Below are positions 32,755-44,596 of a DNA stretch of 64,000 nt, one piece after another. A program made the translations under genes and the position numbers. The DNA is from Diatrype stigma (lineage: Eukaryota > Ascomycota > Sordariomycetes > Xylariales > Diatrypaceae): positions 434,001 through 498,000 of the forward strand of contig JAKJXP020000008.1 in NCBI GenBank assembly GCA_022225965.2, read 5' to 3'. Numbering within the stretch: the stretch's first letter is position 1; every line of letters begins with the position of its first letter. The notes below the pieces were generated by a model, which had not been told where the DNA came from, did no database searches, and was given only the letters and a program-made list of their open reading frames with translations.

Positions 32755-34160
32755 TTGTGATGCACACATATCCTGTCTGTCTATGAGCTTGTCAATCCAT
32801 ATATAGGCATACCGACCTATCCCGCCGCCGCCGACCCGATCCGACCATGACCTACATCATGTCCTTCTTTCTCCCTCTGCCCTCTATCTCCCTCCTCGCC
32901 TTTTACCTAGTTACACTTTGCATTGTCATTATTACGATTATTATTAGTTATATCACATCGAGATTGCCGATGTTCATTCATGATTTTCTTTAGCGATACC
33001 CCACTGATGGCTTTCTTTGCTTTGCTCTTCTGGTGGTTTCAGCCATCCACTGCTTCGCTTCATCCTTTTTAGGGGAACAATGGAGATTCCCCGTTTGTAT
33101 GATTATTTTACCCACTTGAATAGTTTGGATACCGATCATATTGGGATAGGAAAATTGGGAAAACAATTAAGGAAAAGGAAAGGTATAAGAGAAAACGACA
33201 ATGGCAGGCAAATAAACAAATAATTGGGATCTAATCAACATGGGGCCACTAGGTCATGGCTTTTCGTCGAGGGTTGTGGCGGTCGAGACTGCGGCAAAGG
33301 GGTGGACGAGAATTGAGCGGGGTGGGGAGCACCTCTCATGAGACACGAACGAAGACCAGAGTATAGATAAAACCAGAAAAAGAGAACTAATCAAGATATT
33401 GGAAATATTAACTCGGGAAAGGAAGGCTTTCGTTTGATTTCTACATGCGCAATTACCCAGCGACGGATTGTGAAAGGGTTGGTTAGTCAGGTAGACGACA
33501 ATATAATAGGGGGATGGGTGGATATAAACAAGACTATCTTAGTAGAAAGGTCTAGTAAAGTTGGCATCTAATTCTAGGCCACCATCCAGTCAATCTGCTG
33601 CGAAGAAGTGAGATTTGTATGCGGTGATAGGATACTCGATTGAAGCCACATCCCCGTATGTAAGGTGGGTAATAAGGGGCTTTTGGACAACATCCCCCCT
33701 ATTCATGGAAACCCGTTCCTTGTAAGTTATTGCCCATAAGTCGAAGTGACCACCTCTGGCATTAGGTAGGTAAATACATTGGTAGAACGCAGTTCTGGGC
33801 ATATATAAAACCCAAGTAAGTACGTTTCTTCAGCGATGCGACCCATTCGACCCCCTTATCGTCGACATGGCTAACATACTTGAACAAAGGCATGCCATGC
33901 CAAACATGCAGTGCAATAACCTGGAAATGCATGCGAATATATGTATGTATACCAGTCAATATATCAACACTTTCCTGTACCCCCTCTTTCCTTTCTTTCA
34001 TTCCAAAGTCTGCATATCCATTCCATTCCATGCCATGCCATGCCATGCCATGCCATCCCGTATCGCGTCATGTTGTGTCGTGTTTATGCCTATGCCTAGC
34101 TTCTGTGCCCAAAAGCCTACCTATCGTGGTGTCCGGTTATGGCAAAAGTTAGTTCATCAA
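32755..34160. other. Convergent intergenic region with CCATG microsatellite
   Basis: This separates the 3' ends of the DUF8035-like and Rad4 genes. No gene is supported. It holds 3' UTR sequence of both genes and a (CCATG)n run at 34,027-34,057. Confidence 0.6.
34027..34057 (+). repeat. Microsatellite (CCATG), about 6 units
   Basis: Perfect tandem CCATG units follow an imperfect CCATT start. The same pentamer family (as ATGGC on the other strand sense) recurs at 59,446-59,470. Confidence 0.85.
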
Positions 34161-37100
34161 TCAAAATCCCTTCTGCCGCCTCGAAGTCCGCCTCGTCGGA
34201 ATGCCGCTGCTGACGCTACCAGCCATGCTAGGGGAAATCCCTGCCCCTGTCCCTGCCACAGCATCGGCATCTAAGTCTGCCAGCGTCTTCTGTTGTTTCT
34301 GCTGTCCTATATCACATCCCCCTTCTTCTCCGTCTCCAAAGCTTGCATTGTTGCCTCCCTTCTTCTTATTAGAGCCAACCGTCCCTCCTCCTGCTGCTGT
34401 TGATGCCCCTCCCCGCTGCTTCAAGATCCGATCCATGACGACTTCGCGGTGGCGTCGCGCCTCGGGGTTATCGTACTGGAGCTGCGTGGCGGGCGGGGGC
34501 CTCTCCTCCGGGGGCGGTTCGCCGCTGCCCGCTTCCCTGTCAAACAGCTGGTGCGGGCCGCTGCCGCTGCCGCTTCCAGAGGCGGCGCTCATGAAAGAAC
34601 CCGATACCCCGACGCTCCCCGTCCTCGTCGTCCTTCCGGACTTTTTGTTACCGTTACCACCGACTGCATGGTCGTTGGCGTTGTTGATATGAGCAGTAGC
34701 AGAGGACTCGGCGCTTGCGTTCGACGAGGCTGCCGACACGTTGCTGATAGCGCGACCGAGGACCTCGCGTTTTCGGCGCTGGACAGTCGCCATGCTGACG
34801 TCATGGTTGTTGTCATCGTCGCCCGCGCCCGCGCCGGCACCGCTGCCATTGCTGCTGTCATGCGACGACATCATCATGAGCGAATTCAGCCGCCGCGACA
34901 TCTCCTGCTTCTCACGCGCCGTCCGTGCCTGCTTCTGCCGTTCGCGCTCTTCTTGTTGGTGCTTCCGCGCCGCCGCTTCTTTTTCCCTTTCCTCCGCCTC
35001 CCTATCTGCGGCGGCAGCGGCGACCACTTCTTGTGGCCGCTCGTTGTTGTCATCGTTACCGTCGTCGTCATCATCGTCAGGCGCTTCCGAGTCCGCTATC
35101 GAGCCCCCCGTCGGGAACCGCTTGAATTTGCGTTGGCGGTCACGCTGGTTGTCTGTGGCTGCGCTTTTCTTGTGTTGCGACAGCGATGATGGGGACTTCT
35201 GGTTGTTGAGCACGTTCGATGACGCTTCTTTGAGCACTGCTGATCCTTCCGCGTCCTCAACCAGTTGGGTCGGAGCTGTTTCGTAGTGCGAGTCGCCAAC
35301 CTCTATGTCCTGCTCTGGCATGGCGGGAAGGTCTTCATTTTCAGCCGGCGCTGCCGCCGGTCCGCCATCTTGAAACGCGCTTCGGTCGACCCATGCGCTT
35401 TGTGGCGGGTATGGTCTTCTAGCCGACATAGGTTCAGGCCTAGGTTTCCTCGGCGGCAGCGCGGGTTCCGATACCGTCTTCTGTAGTTTCCGCTTTTCCT
35501 GCTGCTGCGGTTGTTGCTGCTGCTGCTTTGCCTTATCTATCGCGACACCATCCCGTGGCGCTACCGCAGTTGCAGGAGAAGAATGTGTAGCGGTAGCGGG
35601 CTCGAGCTTCTGCAGCAAGTATTTCTCGTCCCAAGGCACTCGGGAGCCCGCGGCGATGCACTGCCATAGCCACTCGGCGCCGACGACGGGGATGGCGTGG
35701 CGGCGGGCGAAATCGAGCTTGAGCTCGGCCTTGGGGACGAGCTCGGGGTCGTCGGCGACGACGAGGACCGAGGCGCGCGAGTTGAACTTCTCGGCGTAGC
35801 GGGCACCGAGTTGCACGACGGTCTTCTCGATCTGGTTTAGGCGCTCGTTGGCGAAGCCCGTCGTACAGATGGTCAGGTCCGCGAACCCGGCGAGGGGGAA
35901 GCGCGGGAAGGGGCGCCCCAGCACGTGGTCCGCCGGGTCGCACAGCCGCCGCCCATGCACGCACCGCTCGATCCAGAACTCCGTCACGATCTGCACGCTC
36001 GGGTCGGGGCCGCCGTCGTCTGAGGGGGGAAGCCCCGGATGTGTATCGGGCTGCGATGCCTGCGGGACCACGAGGAAACGCTGCGTCGGCGGCTCCGGTT
36101 GACGCGGAGATGCCAAATCGTCGAGAGAGGGCGAGATACGCCCCCCGTGAGATGTGAGGTACTCGCAGATAATATCAGCTCGGCTCTGGGGGAACCCGTG
36201 CACAAAGAAGCACGAGGAAGCGAAGATGCCTCCTACGGCGGTGGATTGCTCATTTGCGTCTCGTGTAAGGGGCGGCACAATGGCTGTGGGTGGCGCGGTG
36301 GAGTCGCCCAGTCGCGAGAGGGAAGTGGTCGAATCGTTCAGGGAAAATGTCGACACGTTGGCGAGCGAGTCGTCGCCTACGGTGGTCGACTGATTTGCAG
36401 GCGAATCCTGCTGCTGGTTGAGGATGTCGCCCCATAGACCCTCGTTCTGACTGTTGAACTTCATGCTAGCCGTCTTCCTCAGCTTCCTCCGGTTCTGGGT
36501 CCCGGCCGAGGCCGCGTCGTCTCGTAGTCGCTTTCCCGTGGTATCCCGCCTCACCTCTTTTTTCGTCCATGCCCCCACGCCCCGTTCCTCCTGGGGCAAA
36601 GTTGGATCGTAGCAACTCTCATTCAGTATCATGCCCCGCTCTACGCTGTCGTTTAGCCACTCGATCGACACGGCGCGTATGTCCCAGCGGAGAGCTGCCA
36701 TGTACTTCTTGCCCTCGGGTTTGTGGGTAATCAGGTGCGTTACGTTTCGGGAGAGATCGCCGACGTATTCACCGCCGTTCGCTCTGACTTTGTCTTCGAT
36801 CAAAGTTCGCATATCATCTGTATACCAATTAGTTCATGCTTAGACCTATCTCTGGCCCTCGTCACTAGCTTGACCTGCGCCAAGGTCTTCTCCTGTCTGT
36901 TCTTTCTTTCGTTGTTGTCTCCTTGCTTTTTTTTCGGGGGAATGAGCAGACATACGGTCTTCGAATCCTGTCAGACAACACAGAAGCTTCCTCCGCTCTC
37001 GGGCCGCGAGGTCAGGGCTGTTAGGAATGCCGCCGCCGCTCTCAAACGTCTTAAGTTTCCACTTGGCCTCCAGCGCGGCGAACTCGAACTCCTGGTCCGC

Positions 37101-37448
37101 CATCCACATATTCCGGGCATCCTCGATCCAGCCGGCAGCCATGGGTAAGATGTCGGGACGTTCCTTGGCGACATGTCTATACTTGGGCGTGTCGTAGTCA
37201 CCGACGATCAGATGTGTGACGTCAGGTGTAAGATCGTACTTGTGCGTGCCGCCCATATCGGTGGTCCTTTGGGCGATTTCGGTCTAAGAAGAGAACGTGC
37301 CTCTGAGTTAGACGTATGCAACCAGGAGCTCACACTAGGACTGGATAGATGAAGACGATTGCCTGCTTACCCGTTGATCCGGCGGGATGCTCGTACAGCA
37401 AACCACGACGCCCTGGAAGGGCTTCGACGAGTCGACCTCGTCCTCCAT
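34161..37448 (-). CDS. rad4: Four-BRCT replication/checkpoint protein, Dpb11/Rad4/TopBP1 homologue
   Basis: Three exons, 37,448-37,371, 37,283-36,956 and 36,817-34,161, encode 1020 aa. The 87-bp intron is phase 0 (GTAAGC...TTAG) and the 138-bp intron is phase 1 (GTATGT...ACAG). The spliced start reads MEDEVDSSKPFQGVVVCCTS, opening BRCT1. BRCT2 (about 125-215) crosses the second junction (CCLTGFED|HDMRTLIE...GGEYVGDLSRNVTHLIT). BRCT3 is about 331-437 and BRCT4 about 443-532 (ICTTGF...VVGAEWLWQC). The C-terminal half is disordered, with a poly-Gln stretch, acidic runs, an EEREKEAA-type charged helix and a basic end (RRTSRRQKGF). In yeasts this scaffold joins Sld3/Sld2 at replication origins and activates the Mec1/ATR checkpoint; the BRCT pairs bind phosphopeptides. 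The architecture makes the assignment firm. Confidence 0.93.
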
Positions 37449-38494
37449 TGTATGGGTGATGTGCGTGACTTAGATATCGATTGTCCCCCTCGGAGTTAGG
37501 GGCATTGTCAAGTGGAAGCAGAAGCAAGCAGGCAATGCGGTTGTATAATAGAGAATAGCCAAAGAACCAAAACAAAGGCCCAATATACTTATGATCCTTG
37601 TATTCGAATATCGCCAATGGCACCCATGCCACCAATGATGATGTTCGGGTATGTAATGTAATGCAATGTGGCTATGTAGGAACTGGGTGGAGAGATAGAC
37701 ACCGATAATGCAGGTAGGCACCAGGTATAATGATCACATGCAATGCGATCTAGGGGCAATCTATGTAAGGCTTGTGTGGGAGCGCAATACGCAATACGCA
37801 GTACGCAATATGCTATACATGAAGTCAATGTTGGAAGGACCGAACGGTAACTCATGTTGCTTAACCCGAAATGGCGTCGCGTCAAGTCGCGTTAAGCGCG
37901 TTTATTGGTTTTCAAAGTTACCCCACTGGCACTAATTGACCAGGTGAGCTAAGCAACATGATTCGTCAATTGGTCAAGCTACCTAAAGTAGGTATGTTTG
38001 AACCTTCTGAGCTCGGGCTGATAGGTACGATCACCAATTGCATATCACCAATTGCGTACTTCGTAGCATATTAGGTATGGCGTTTTTTACTTCGAACCAC
38101 CTACTACTTTCAAGTAACAATGTGAGACAGATGACATGCGAAGTATGAGTTTTCTTTATGAACCACGTACCTATTTATTTATACTTCATGCTCCGCCGAG
38201 CCCTTGCGGTTTGGAGATTTTATTCTTTCACATGGTAGAGATTCATCAAGGCAATTGTCAACTATCTACGAGCCCCACTATCGGGACGAAAGCGTAATTC
38301 AGTGCCTTGAATGGGCGATGAGATGCCATGGTATAACAACGTACTAATGGGGTATATAAAATGTACCATCGAAAGAACTCGAATCTATGAAACTTGACAA
38401 AGGGGTATTATAACAGCTAATATATCACCTGCCCTTGTCTATGCAGGCCACCCAACAGCTCAGGGGCTCGAACTAACTAGGTAGGTAGCTCGCC
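37449..38494. other. Intergenic; Rad4 promoter and RTA1-type gene 3' flank
   Basis: No gene recognised. It contains direct repeats of GCAATACGCA type near 37,787-37,812 and TACCTA/TAGGTA words near 37,980-38,110 and 38,478-38,490. Confidence 0.6.
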
Positions 38495-39538
38495 CTATGC
38501 TTTCTCGGACGCACCGTCACCGGCCTCCGCACCGCCCCGCCGGAAGCACAAGCTCGGGTGGAAGATGTTGAGGACCCAGACGGCGGCGGTGACCAGGACG
38601 CCCTCGAAGCCGACGAACAGGTCCTGGCGGCTCATGAGGGGGCCGGCCCAGCCGCCGCTCATCTCGGCGACGCGGTAGACGCTGCGCCAGAGGATGCAGA
38701 GGGTGCTGAGGGCCAGGGCGGCCAGGAACCCGCGGAACATGCGGGAGCCGCGCAGCGCCACCAGCGCCGGGTCCTGGTCGAGCGCCGCCGCGTCGCCGAG
38801 CGCCCGCCGCCGCCGCGCCGTGTTGACGAAGAAGTCGCCGCACAGCCCGATGAAGATCGCCAGCGTGAACACCTGGAACGCCAGCCCCGCCGTCATCACG
38901 TAGTCGCCCGTGTCCGTCGACTTCTGGTTGTGGAACGCTACCGACGCCATTGCGCCGCCCGAGGCCTGGAGGATGAGGGAGATCACGTCGCAGGGGATGA
39001 ACTGGAGAAAGAAACAAACCAACAGTCAGTAGGCTCGTCGTGCGGGGAAAGGGCCGGTTGGGGATCGGATGGGACTACTAGGTAAAAAACATACAATGCG
39101 CGTGTAGTACTGCGGCGCGATGCGCGAGTTCTCGGGGCCGAAGGCCGTCACGATGCGGCGGATGCAGAGGTAGATGCCAGCAGCAAGGAAAGCGGGAGCA
39201 ATGGTGAGACAGCAGGTCTGCATGAGGAAGCCGGTCTCGTCCCACTGGTCGTTCCAACTCATGATGCGTCCCGCGTACCCCAGGATCTCGCAGATGAGAC
39301 CCAGCACCATGGCCGTCGTGAAGGCCTTATTCCGCCCCCGCGTAAGGGCGAGCACGCCCAGGAAGGCCAGCAGCGACAGCGCGAACAGCGCCAGGAACGT
39401 CGCGTTGGGCGCTAGGTCGATCTTGTACGGGTAGAACGACTTGCTGTACGGGCAGATGTCCGCGTTGCAGTCCGCGAAGGTGATCGTCGTCGAGGCTGCT
39501 GCCATGCCGGCAGCGGCGCCTTGCGAACCGGTACTCAT
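38495..39538 (-). CDS. RTA1-family seven-helix membrane protein
   Basis: Exon 1 is 39,538-39,095 and exon 2 is 39,001-38,495, joined across a 93-bp intron (GTATGT...CTCCAG, phase 0), giving 316 aa. The junction restores QYYTRI|FIPCDVISLILQASGG, a hallmark of the RTA1 family. Seven hydrophobic helices are visible: FLALFALSLLAFLGVLAL, AMVLGLICEILGYAGRI, CCLTIAPAFLAAGIYLCI, DVISLILQASGGAMASV, AGLAFQVFTLAIFIGL, FLAALALSTLCILWRS and FEGVLVTAAVWVLNI. The conserved YRVAE...E pattern lies in the last two. Family members include yeast Rsb1 (sphingoid-base efflux) and Rta1 (7-aminocholesterol resistance); the substrate here is unknown. The N-terminal tail has Cys residues (DCNADICPYS) likely outside the cell. 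Confidence 0.92.
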
Positions 39539-41222
39539 TACCTGTTATTGATGTTGCTATTGTTGCTATGGTAAGAGCCACAACGGGAGAGGTGCAGTCG
39601 TAGGCTCGCTAGTTGAAGCGATTTGTGTATTAAGAGAAACTTCAAGTTGAGTTCTAGGTGGTGAGTGAGTTCAACAGCAATAGGACAGGTCCAATCTTTG
39701 GCTGGAAGTCCGAAGGAGAATATATACTTGGCCAGGGAATGGACATAGACATATATTTCATCGACGGCTATCTATATGAAAGCGTTCTATTGACACTATA
39801 ATTCCCATATTCTGGAGATAACATACATGGAATTGATGTGCTCAGCCCCCAAGTCGTCGCCGAAACCACGAAAAAAACCCACACAAAGCAAAGATCCCGT
39901 CTAGAATCGCCCTGTTCGTGCGATATAAGTGAGCGCGAGGGGCTGGAACACAGAAGTATAGATAATCCGCGGCACATCCACTCAGTAAGGCTGGCGTGCA
40001 TCTCTCTGCCTCCACTCCAGAGCCTCCCCAATTCGCCGGATACGGGTGAAGGAGGTTATCGACCCAACCGCTCGGGCTGTCGGGCTGAGGCTGGAGCTGG
40101 GCTGGAGCTGGTCCAGGCTGTCGGGGTCGCGCATGATAGGTAGAGCGCCGGCCAGATCGATACTGATACCAAGCAAGTATATGCGGCTAGTTGGATCCTT
40201 CCACGACCCTACTTTCCAGTTGGGAGCATCGTCAAGAGCCTACCAGCACTACATGATTCGAGACTACGGATGAAGTTTGGAAAGCATAGCAAAACATATC
40301 TTTCCTCATCGACCAAATACAGTCATGCGCTCGAGCACTGGGAATATACCAAAGCCCCTGTTCGTTGGAATTGGGGCTGAGGTGTGATAGGTGTCGTAAC
40401 TATGGCGGCGTCTCGAAATATGCAAACCGATTAACTCCTTTATTGTAGGTGACGCACCATTCCTCCGCGGCGCAACTCTTTTCGCTCTTCCCGTCTTCTT
40501 ATCTACATAGCTATGGCCGTCTCCATATAACTATTCGTGGCTGTGTTAACTGTAACCTCTTCTGTGCCGCACCGTACATATTTCATTTACCTATCGCAAC
40601 TTTATGACTCTTCATAACTCTTCATAACTAGCCCCACCAAACGCGGAGAAGTAAACAAGCGACCAAGACTTCGTTCGGCTTGCGTCAACAATTAACACCG
40701 AGGCACGCCGCAAAACGGGACAGCCATTTTACATACCTATAACCATAATCATCGAGGGTTTCTACATAGAAGTTGCATGAGCATTTATCTCTGAGCAAAG
40801 AATGCTCACGAAAGACAAACTGAAACGGGGGGTCACATCAAGCGGTAGTTACAGGGGGTCTTTCATCTTATGGGTAATAAGAGCGTAGTATAAATTAAAT
40901 TGCCTAAGTCTTCAAGGTGGATCAGAACATCGGGGTCAGAACGGACGATGACGTCTGTCACCAACCCGACTACCTTTACACCCCATCCTTCGTCTTTCCA
41001 ACCTCAAGCTGTCGTCGTTTCCTCTCTCTCCCCCCTCTCCGCCTAGTTACTGCAACATGCTACATAGTAAAAAAGACCCGTGGGCTATTTCGAGAAGCGC
41101 ACGATGGTTAATAAACCACCGGTAATAGTTCCCGCCGGGTTTGGGTATCACTGATCGCGGCATTGTGGTTCCGTCTAGTCTTGTCTTGTGTTCGTGCCGG
41201 TCTGGTCTTGCACCCGGACAAC
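39539..41222. other. Intergenic; RTA1-type gene promoter and transporter 3' flank
   Basis: Nothing with coding support. A short GC-rich imperfect repeat of GGCTGGAGCTG lies at about 40,085-40,115. Confidence 0.6.
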
Positions 41223-42950
41223 CTAAGAGTTGTTCGAGTGCTCGACGCGGCTGCTCTCGACCGACTCCTTCTCGGTGTCCTTCTCGGTGGAGACGGCCTC
41301 GTCGGCCAGGACGCCGTCGGTCATCTTGTGGCGGTGCATGGCGCCGCGAGCAGCGGTGTCGATGAGGCCGTACTTGAGGGCCTCCTGCTCGACCTGCTCG
41401 TCGGACAGCAGCGGCAGCTCCTTGGCGGCCTGGACGTACGACTTCTTCTCGACGTGGCCCTTGGCGAAGATGATGTCAATCTCCTCGAGCGACCGCCGCG
41501 CCGTCTCCGGGTAGAACCAGTAGATGATGGGCAGGAAGCTGAAGTTGACCACGGCGAAGAACAGGTACGTGCCCCAGCCGATGTTGGCGATCATGATGGG
41601 CGTCACCATCACGATGAGGAAGTTGAACAGCCAGTTCGTGCACGTCGACACGGCGTTGGCCTTCGCGCGCGTCTTGATGGGGTTGATCTCGGCCGGGTAC
41701 AGCCACGGCAGCGGCAGCCACGTGGCGCCGAACGACGCGATGTACGTGAACAGACCGACGGCCGCGCCGCGGGCGTGGGTTGAGTTGCCGCTAATGAGGC
41801 AGCCGAAGGTAATCACCATGGAAGCGCACTGTCCGATGGTTCCGTACAAGAACAGCTTGCGACGGCCAACCCGCTCGATGAGGAACCAAGAGGTCGTGGC
41901 GAAGATGGAGTACACAATCATGTTGACACCGCCCATGAGGAGCGCCAGGTTGTGGTCACCGGGCACGATGGACTTCTCGAACAGGATGGGGAAGTAGTAG
42001 ATGACGGCGTTGCAGCCACCGATCTGCTGCATGAGCTGACTGCTGGAACCGAGGAGCATGCGGCGGAAGTGCTGGGTCTTGCCGTTCGACAAGAGAGCCT
42101 TGAATGGCGTGACCTTCTGCTGCTCGAAACCACTGGCCCGGATGGAGTCCAGGATGACGTCGCGCTCCATGTGAGTCTCCTTGCTGCCCAGCTCGTAGCC
42201 ACGCAGACCGGAGATGACCTTGTCCGCGTCCTCGTAGCGCTCGTGAGTGAGCAGCCAACGCGGCGACTCCGGAAGGAAGATCATGCAGATCCCCACGACG
42301 AGACCGAAGACGATCTGGAAAGCGATGGGGAATCGCCACGACAGGTCGGCGGACCCGAAGGAAGCGCCGTAGTCGATCCAGTACGCAATCAAGGTACCAA
42401 AAGCGATGATACCTCCCTCGATGCAGATGAGCAAACCACGGTTGGACGTCTTACTGCATTCAGCTGGTAGACGGGGCTGTTAGCGCTATGTCTGGTTTGT
42501 TGTCAGGCCAGGAGGGAAAGAGGGGTACGAACCTTGATACGTTGGGATCGTCGACGTGTTGATACCATTGCCCACGCCCGTGACGACTCGGCCGACGATG
42601 AACTGGGCCAGCGGCATGGCGTTGAACTCGCACGTAACCTGGATGATGGTCCCGAGGATCATGATGGTCGCGCCCAGAATCATGGCCTTGCGGCGGCCGA
42701 GAAGGTCGGCGTACCAGAGGATGAAGACGGCGCCGAAGAGGCAGCCGATCTCGTAGATGGCGGTCACCAGCCCCTGCATGGTCGCGTCGTCGCGGGTCGC
42801 CTCGAACATGTTGTTGAAGGCGGGCGCACTGATGATGCCGGACATGACGCCCTGGTCGAAACCGAAGAGCAAGAAGCCCGTCGTCGCGACCGTCGACACA
42901 GTCATCGAGAGCGGGCGGCCCGACAGGCCCATATACTTAGGGGGCGCCAT
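41223..42950 (-). CDS. MFS sugar/polyol transporter, STL1-like
   Basis: Exon 1 is 42,950-42,533 and exon 2 is 42,463-41,223, joined across a 69-bp intron (GTTCGT...CCAG, phase 1), giving 552 aa. The protein has the sugar-porter marks: FGFDQGVMSGI in helix 1, a D-x-x-GRR loop (ADLLGRR), GRVVTGVGNGINTSTIP, the joined TYQAECSKTSNRG, PESPRWL after helix 6, the QQIGGCNAVIYY block of helix 7 and a PAEINP-type end of helix 10 (LYPAEINPIKTRAKANAVST). The RGLLICIEGGIIAFGTLIAYWIDYG segment is what I associate with the fungal Stl1 group. Yeast Stl1 is a glycerol/H+ symporter, but relatives carry other sugars, so the substrate is open. The plasma membrane is the expected location. Confidence 0.92.
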
Positions 42951-43625
42951 ATTCGCTCAGAGCGGCGTAACGGCGTCGCCTAAGTATAAAGGAAAAAGAG
43001 GGAGAGGATGAAAAGTCTTGGGGAATGCGCGCGCGCACGATAAAGGGAGGGATTATACAACACGAAGTTTGTGTTGAGGCAGCGCGGAGGGGTGAATACC
43101 AGAACGTGGAATCATCGAATGAGCCCCAAGAAGACGACAGCAAAGGCGACTACTGCGAAGGTAACAACAGACAGGGTGACAGCAGAGGAAAGGAAAAGAC
43201 CCAAGACACTGGGGGGGACCTGGCGCGGGGATTGGCTACCCTTATGTAGGTACTCAATATATACGTCCGCGGGTCGACCGTCCCCCCGGTTCTCGCAGGC
43301 GTTACGAGCAAGAGGGCGACTATATTTGATCACTATGACCACGATCCCTAGCGAAACGAGCTAACCCACCGTTAACATGAGATGGGAGGGACGTAATGGG
43401 TTGCGCCGCAGAGGGAAAAGTGGGCAAAGATGGCGCGCGAAAACCAAGAAAGTCAGGATACCTGGCTACCTACATAGTAGGAGATTAGGAAGAGTTTTTT
43501 TTTCTTCTCTTTCTGACCCTACCAGTTGTAGTAGCATAGGTACTACCTAGGTATGGTAGCAGGGAAGCAGGGGACCCTGCTACTTCGTTGCTTCGTACCT
43601 TCGTTGCTTCGTACTATTTTGGCGT

Positions 43626-43686
43626 GGGGGAAGGGGGGCAAGGGGGGAAGGGGGGAAGAAGGGGGGCAATGGGGGAATGGGGGAAC
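43626..43686 (+). repeat. G-run tract, potential G-quadruplex
   Basis: Seven or more runs of five or six G are separated by two to four A/C/T bases (GGGGGAAGGGGGGCAAGGGG and onward). Any four of them meet the usual G-quadruplex pattern on the plus strand. It lies about 680 bp upstream of the transporter ATG. Confidence 0.8.
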
Positions 43687-44016
43687 GCGGTCTGGAGAAA
43701 AAAAACCCACTAACACCCAAACCCAAACACCCAATATCTGGAGACTACCTGGAGACTGGAGACTGGAGACTGCCTGGAGACGCTCTCGAGGGTCGCTCGA
43801 GGGGTGAGAGGAGGCCGACAATGCTAGCGGCGCTCAGAAACCCCGAATGGGGTAGATCCTGGGGTGATCTATCGTCTGGGCTGCATCTTGATTGGCGGGG
43901 GCCGCCCCCGAACCCCGAACCCGGAATCCTCCTTTCAGGGATCCGGGATCCCTTAGGCACATTTCTCTGGGACACCTGCACTGGGTTTTTATTTTCTCCG
44001 CACGCAACACCAACAC

Positions 44017-44103
44017 AGCAGTACACCAATTGCAGCAGTACCAATTGCAGCAGTACCAGCCGCACCAGTACCAATCGCACCAGTACCAATCGCACCAGTA
44101 CCT
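44017..44103 (+). repeat. Minisatellite, 15-bp unit, about 5 copies
   Basis: Units are CAGCAGTACCAATTG, CAGCAGTACCAGCCG, CACCAGTACCAATCG (twice) and a partial CACCAGTACC. Variation is confined to a few positions. Confidence 0.85.
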
Positions 44104-44550
44104 ACAGTGCAATACCAGCCAAGCCGAGCCAGCGGGCAAGCGGGCAAGCGGGCAAGCAACAGCTTGTAAGTTATAACTAACTAACCCTTACATCGTCCCA
44201 TGCCGTCCCATGCCCGCGGAGACCAGGGAGATTGGACTATGAGGTCATACCTGCCTAGGGGTCCCAGCTCGCCCAGGCCTGCTAATCCCGTAAGGCCGAT
44301 GGCACGCTCCACTAGCCGGAAGGACTTCAGTGTGTGTGGAGGCCCATGGGCAGCTGATGATTGGGTTCTGTCCGGGGTGCCCTTCGTCGTTTCGACGGCA
44401 CTTGGGGCGAAAGCGACGAAAGAGAGGCAGCGACGCCGACAAGCCCAGCTGCCCAGGCAGGGAGGGCGGCGGGAACGGCTTGCGGCGGGAGCATGGGCTG
44501 GCAGGCTTGGCTGCCGCCCGTAAGGATCGAATGTAGGTTTCAATGTACTG

Positions 44551-44596
44551 TAGTCTGTAGGTAGTCTGTAGGTAGTCTGTAGGTAGTCTGTAGATA
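44551..44596 (+). repeat. Minisatellite, 11-bp unit TAGTCTGTAGG, 4 copies
   Basis: Near-perfect tandem copies, the last with one change (TAGTCTGTAGA). It includes the TAGG-type word common in intergenic DNA of this window. Confidence 0.85.

Noticed and set aside
34449..35286. Plus-strand frames of 181 and 246 codons opposite the Rad4 C-terminal half
   Set aside because: They are shadows of low-complexity coding sequence on the minus strand, where the BRCT gene is firm.
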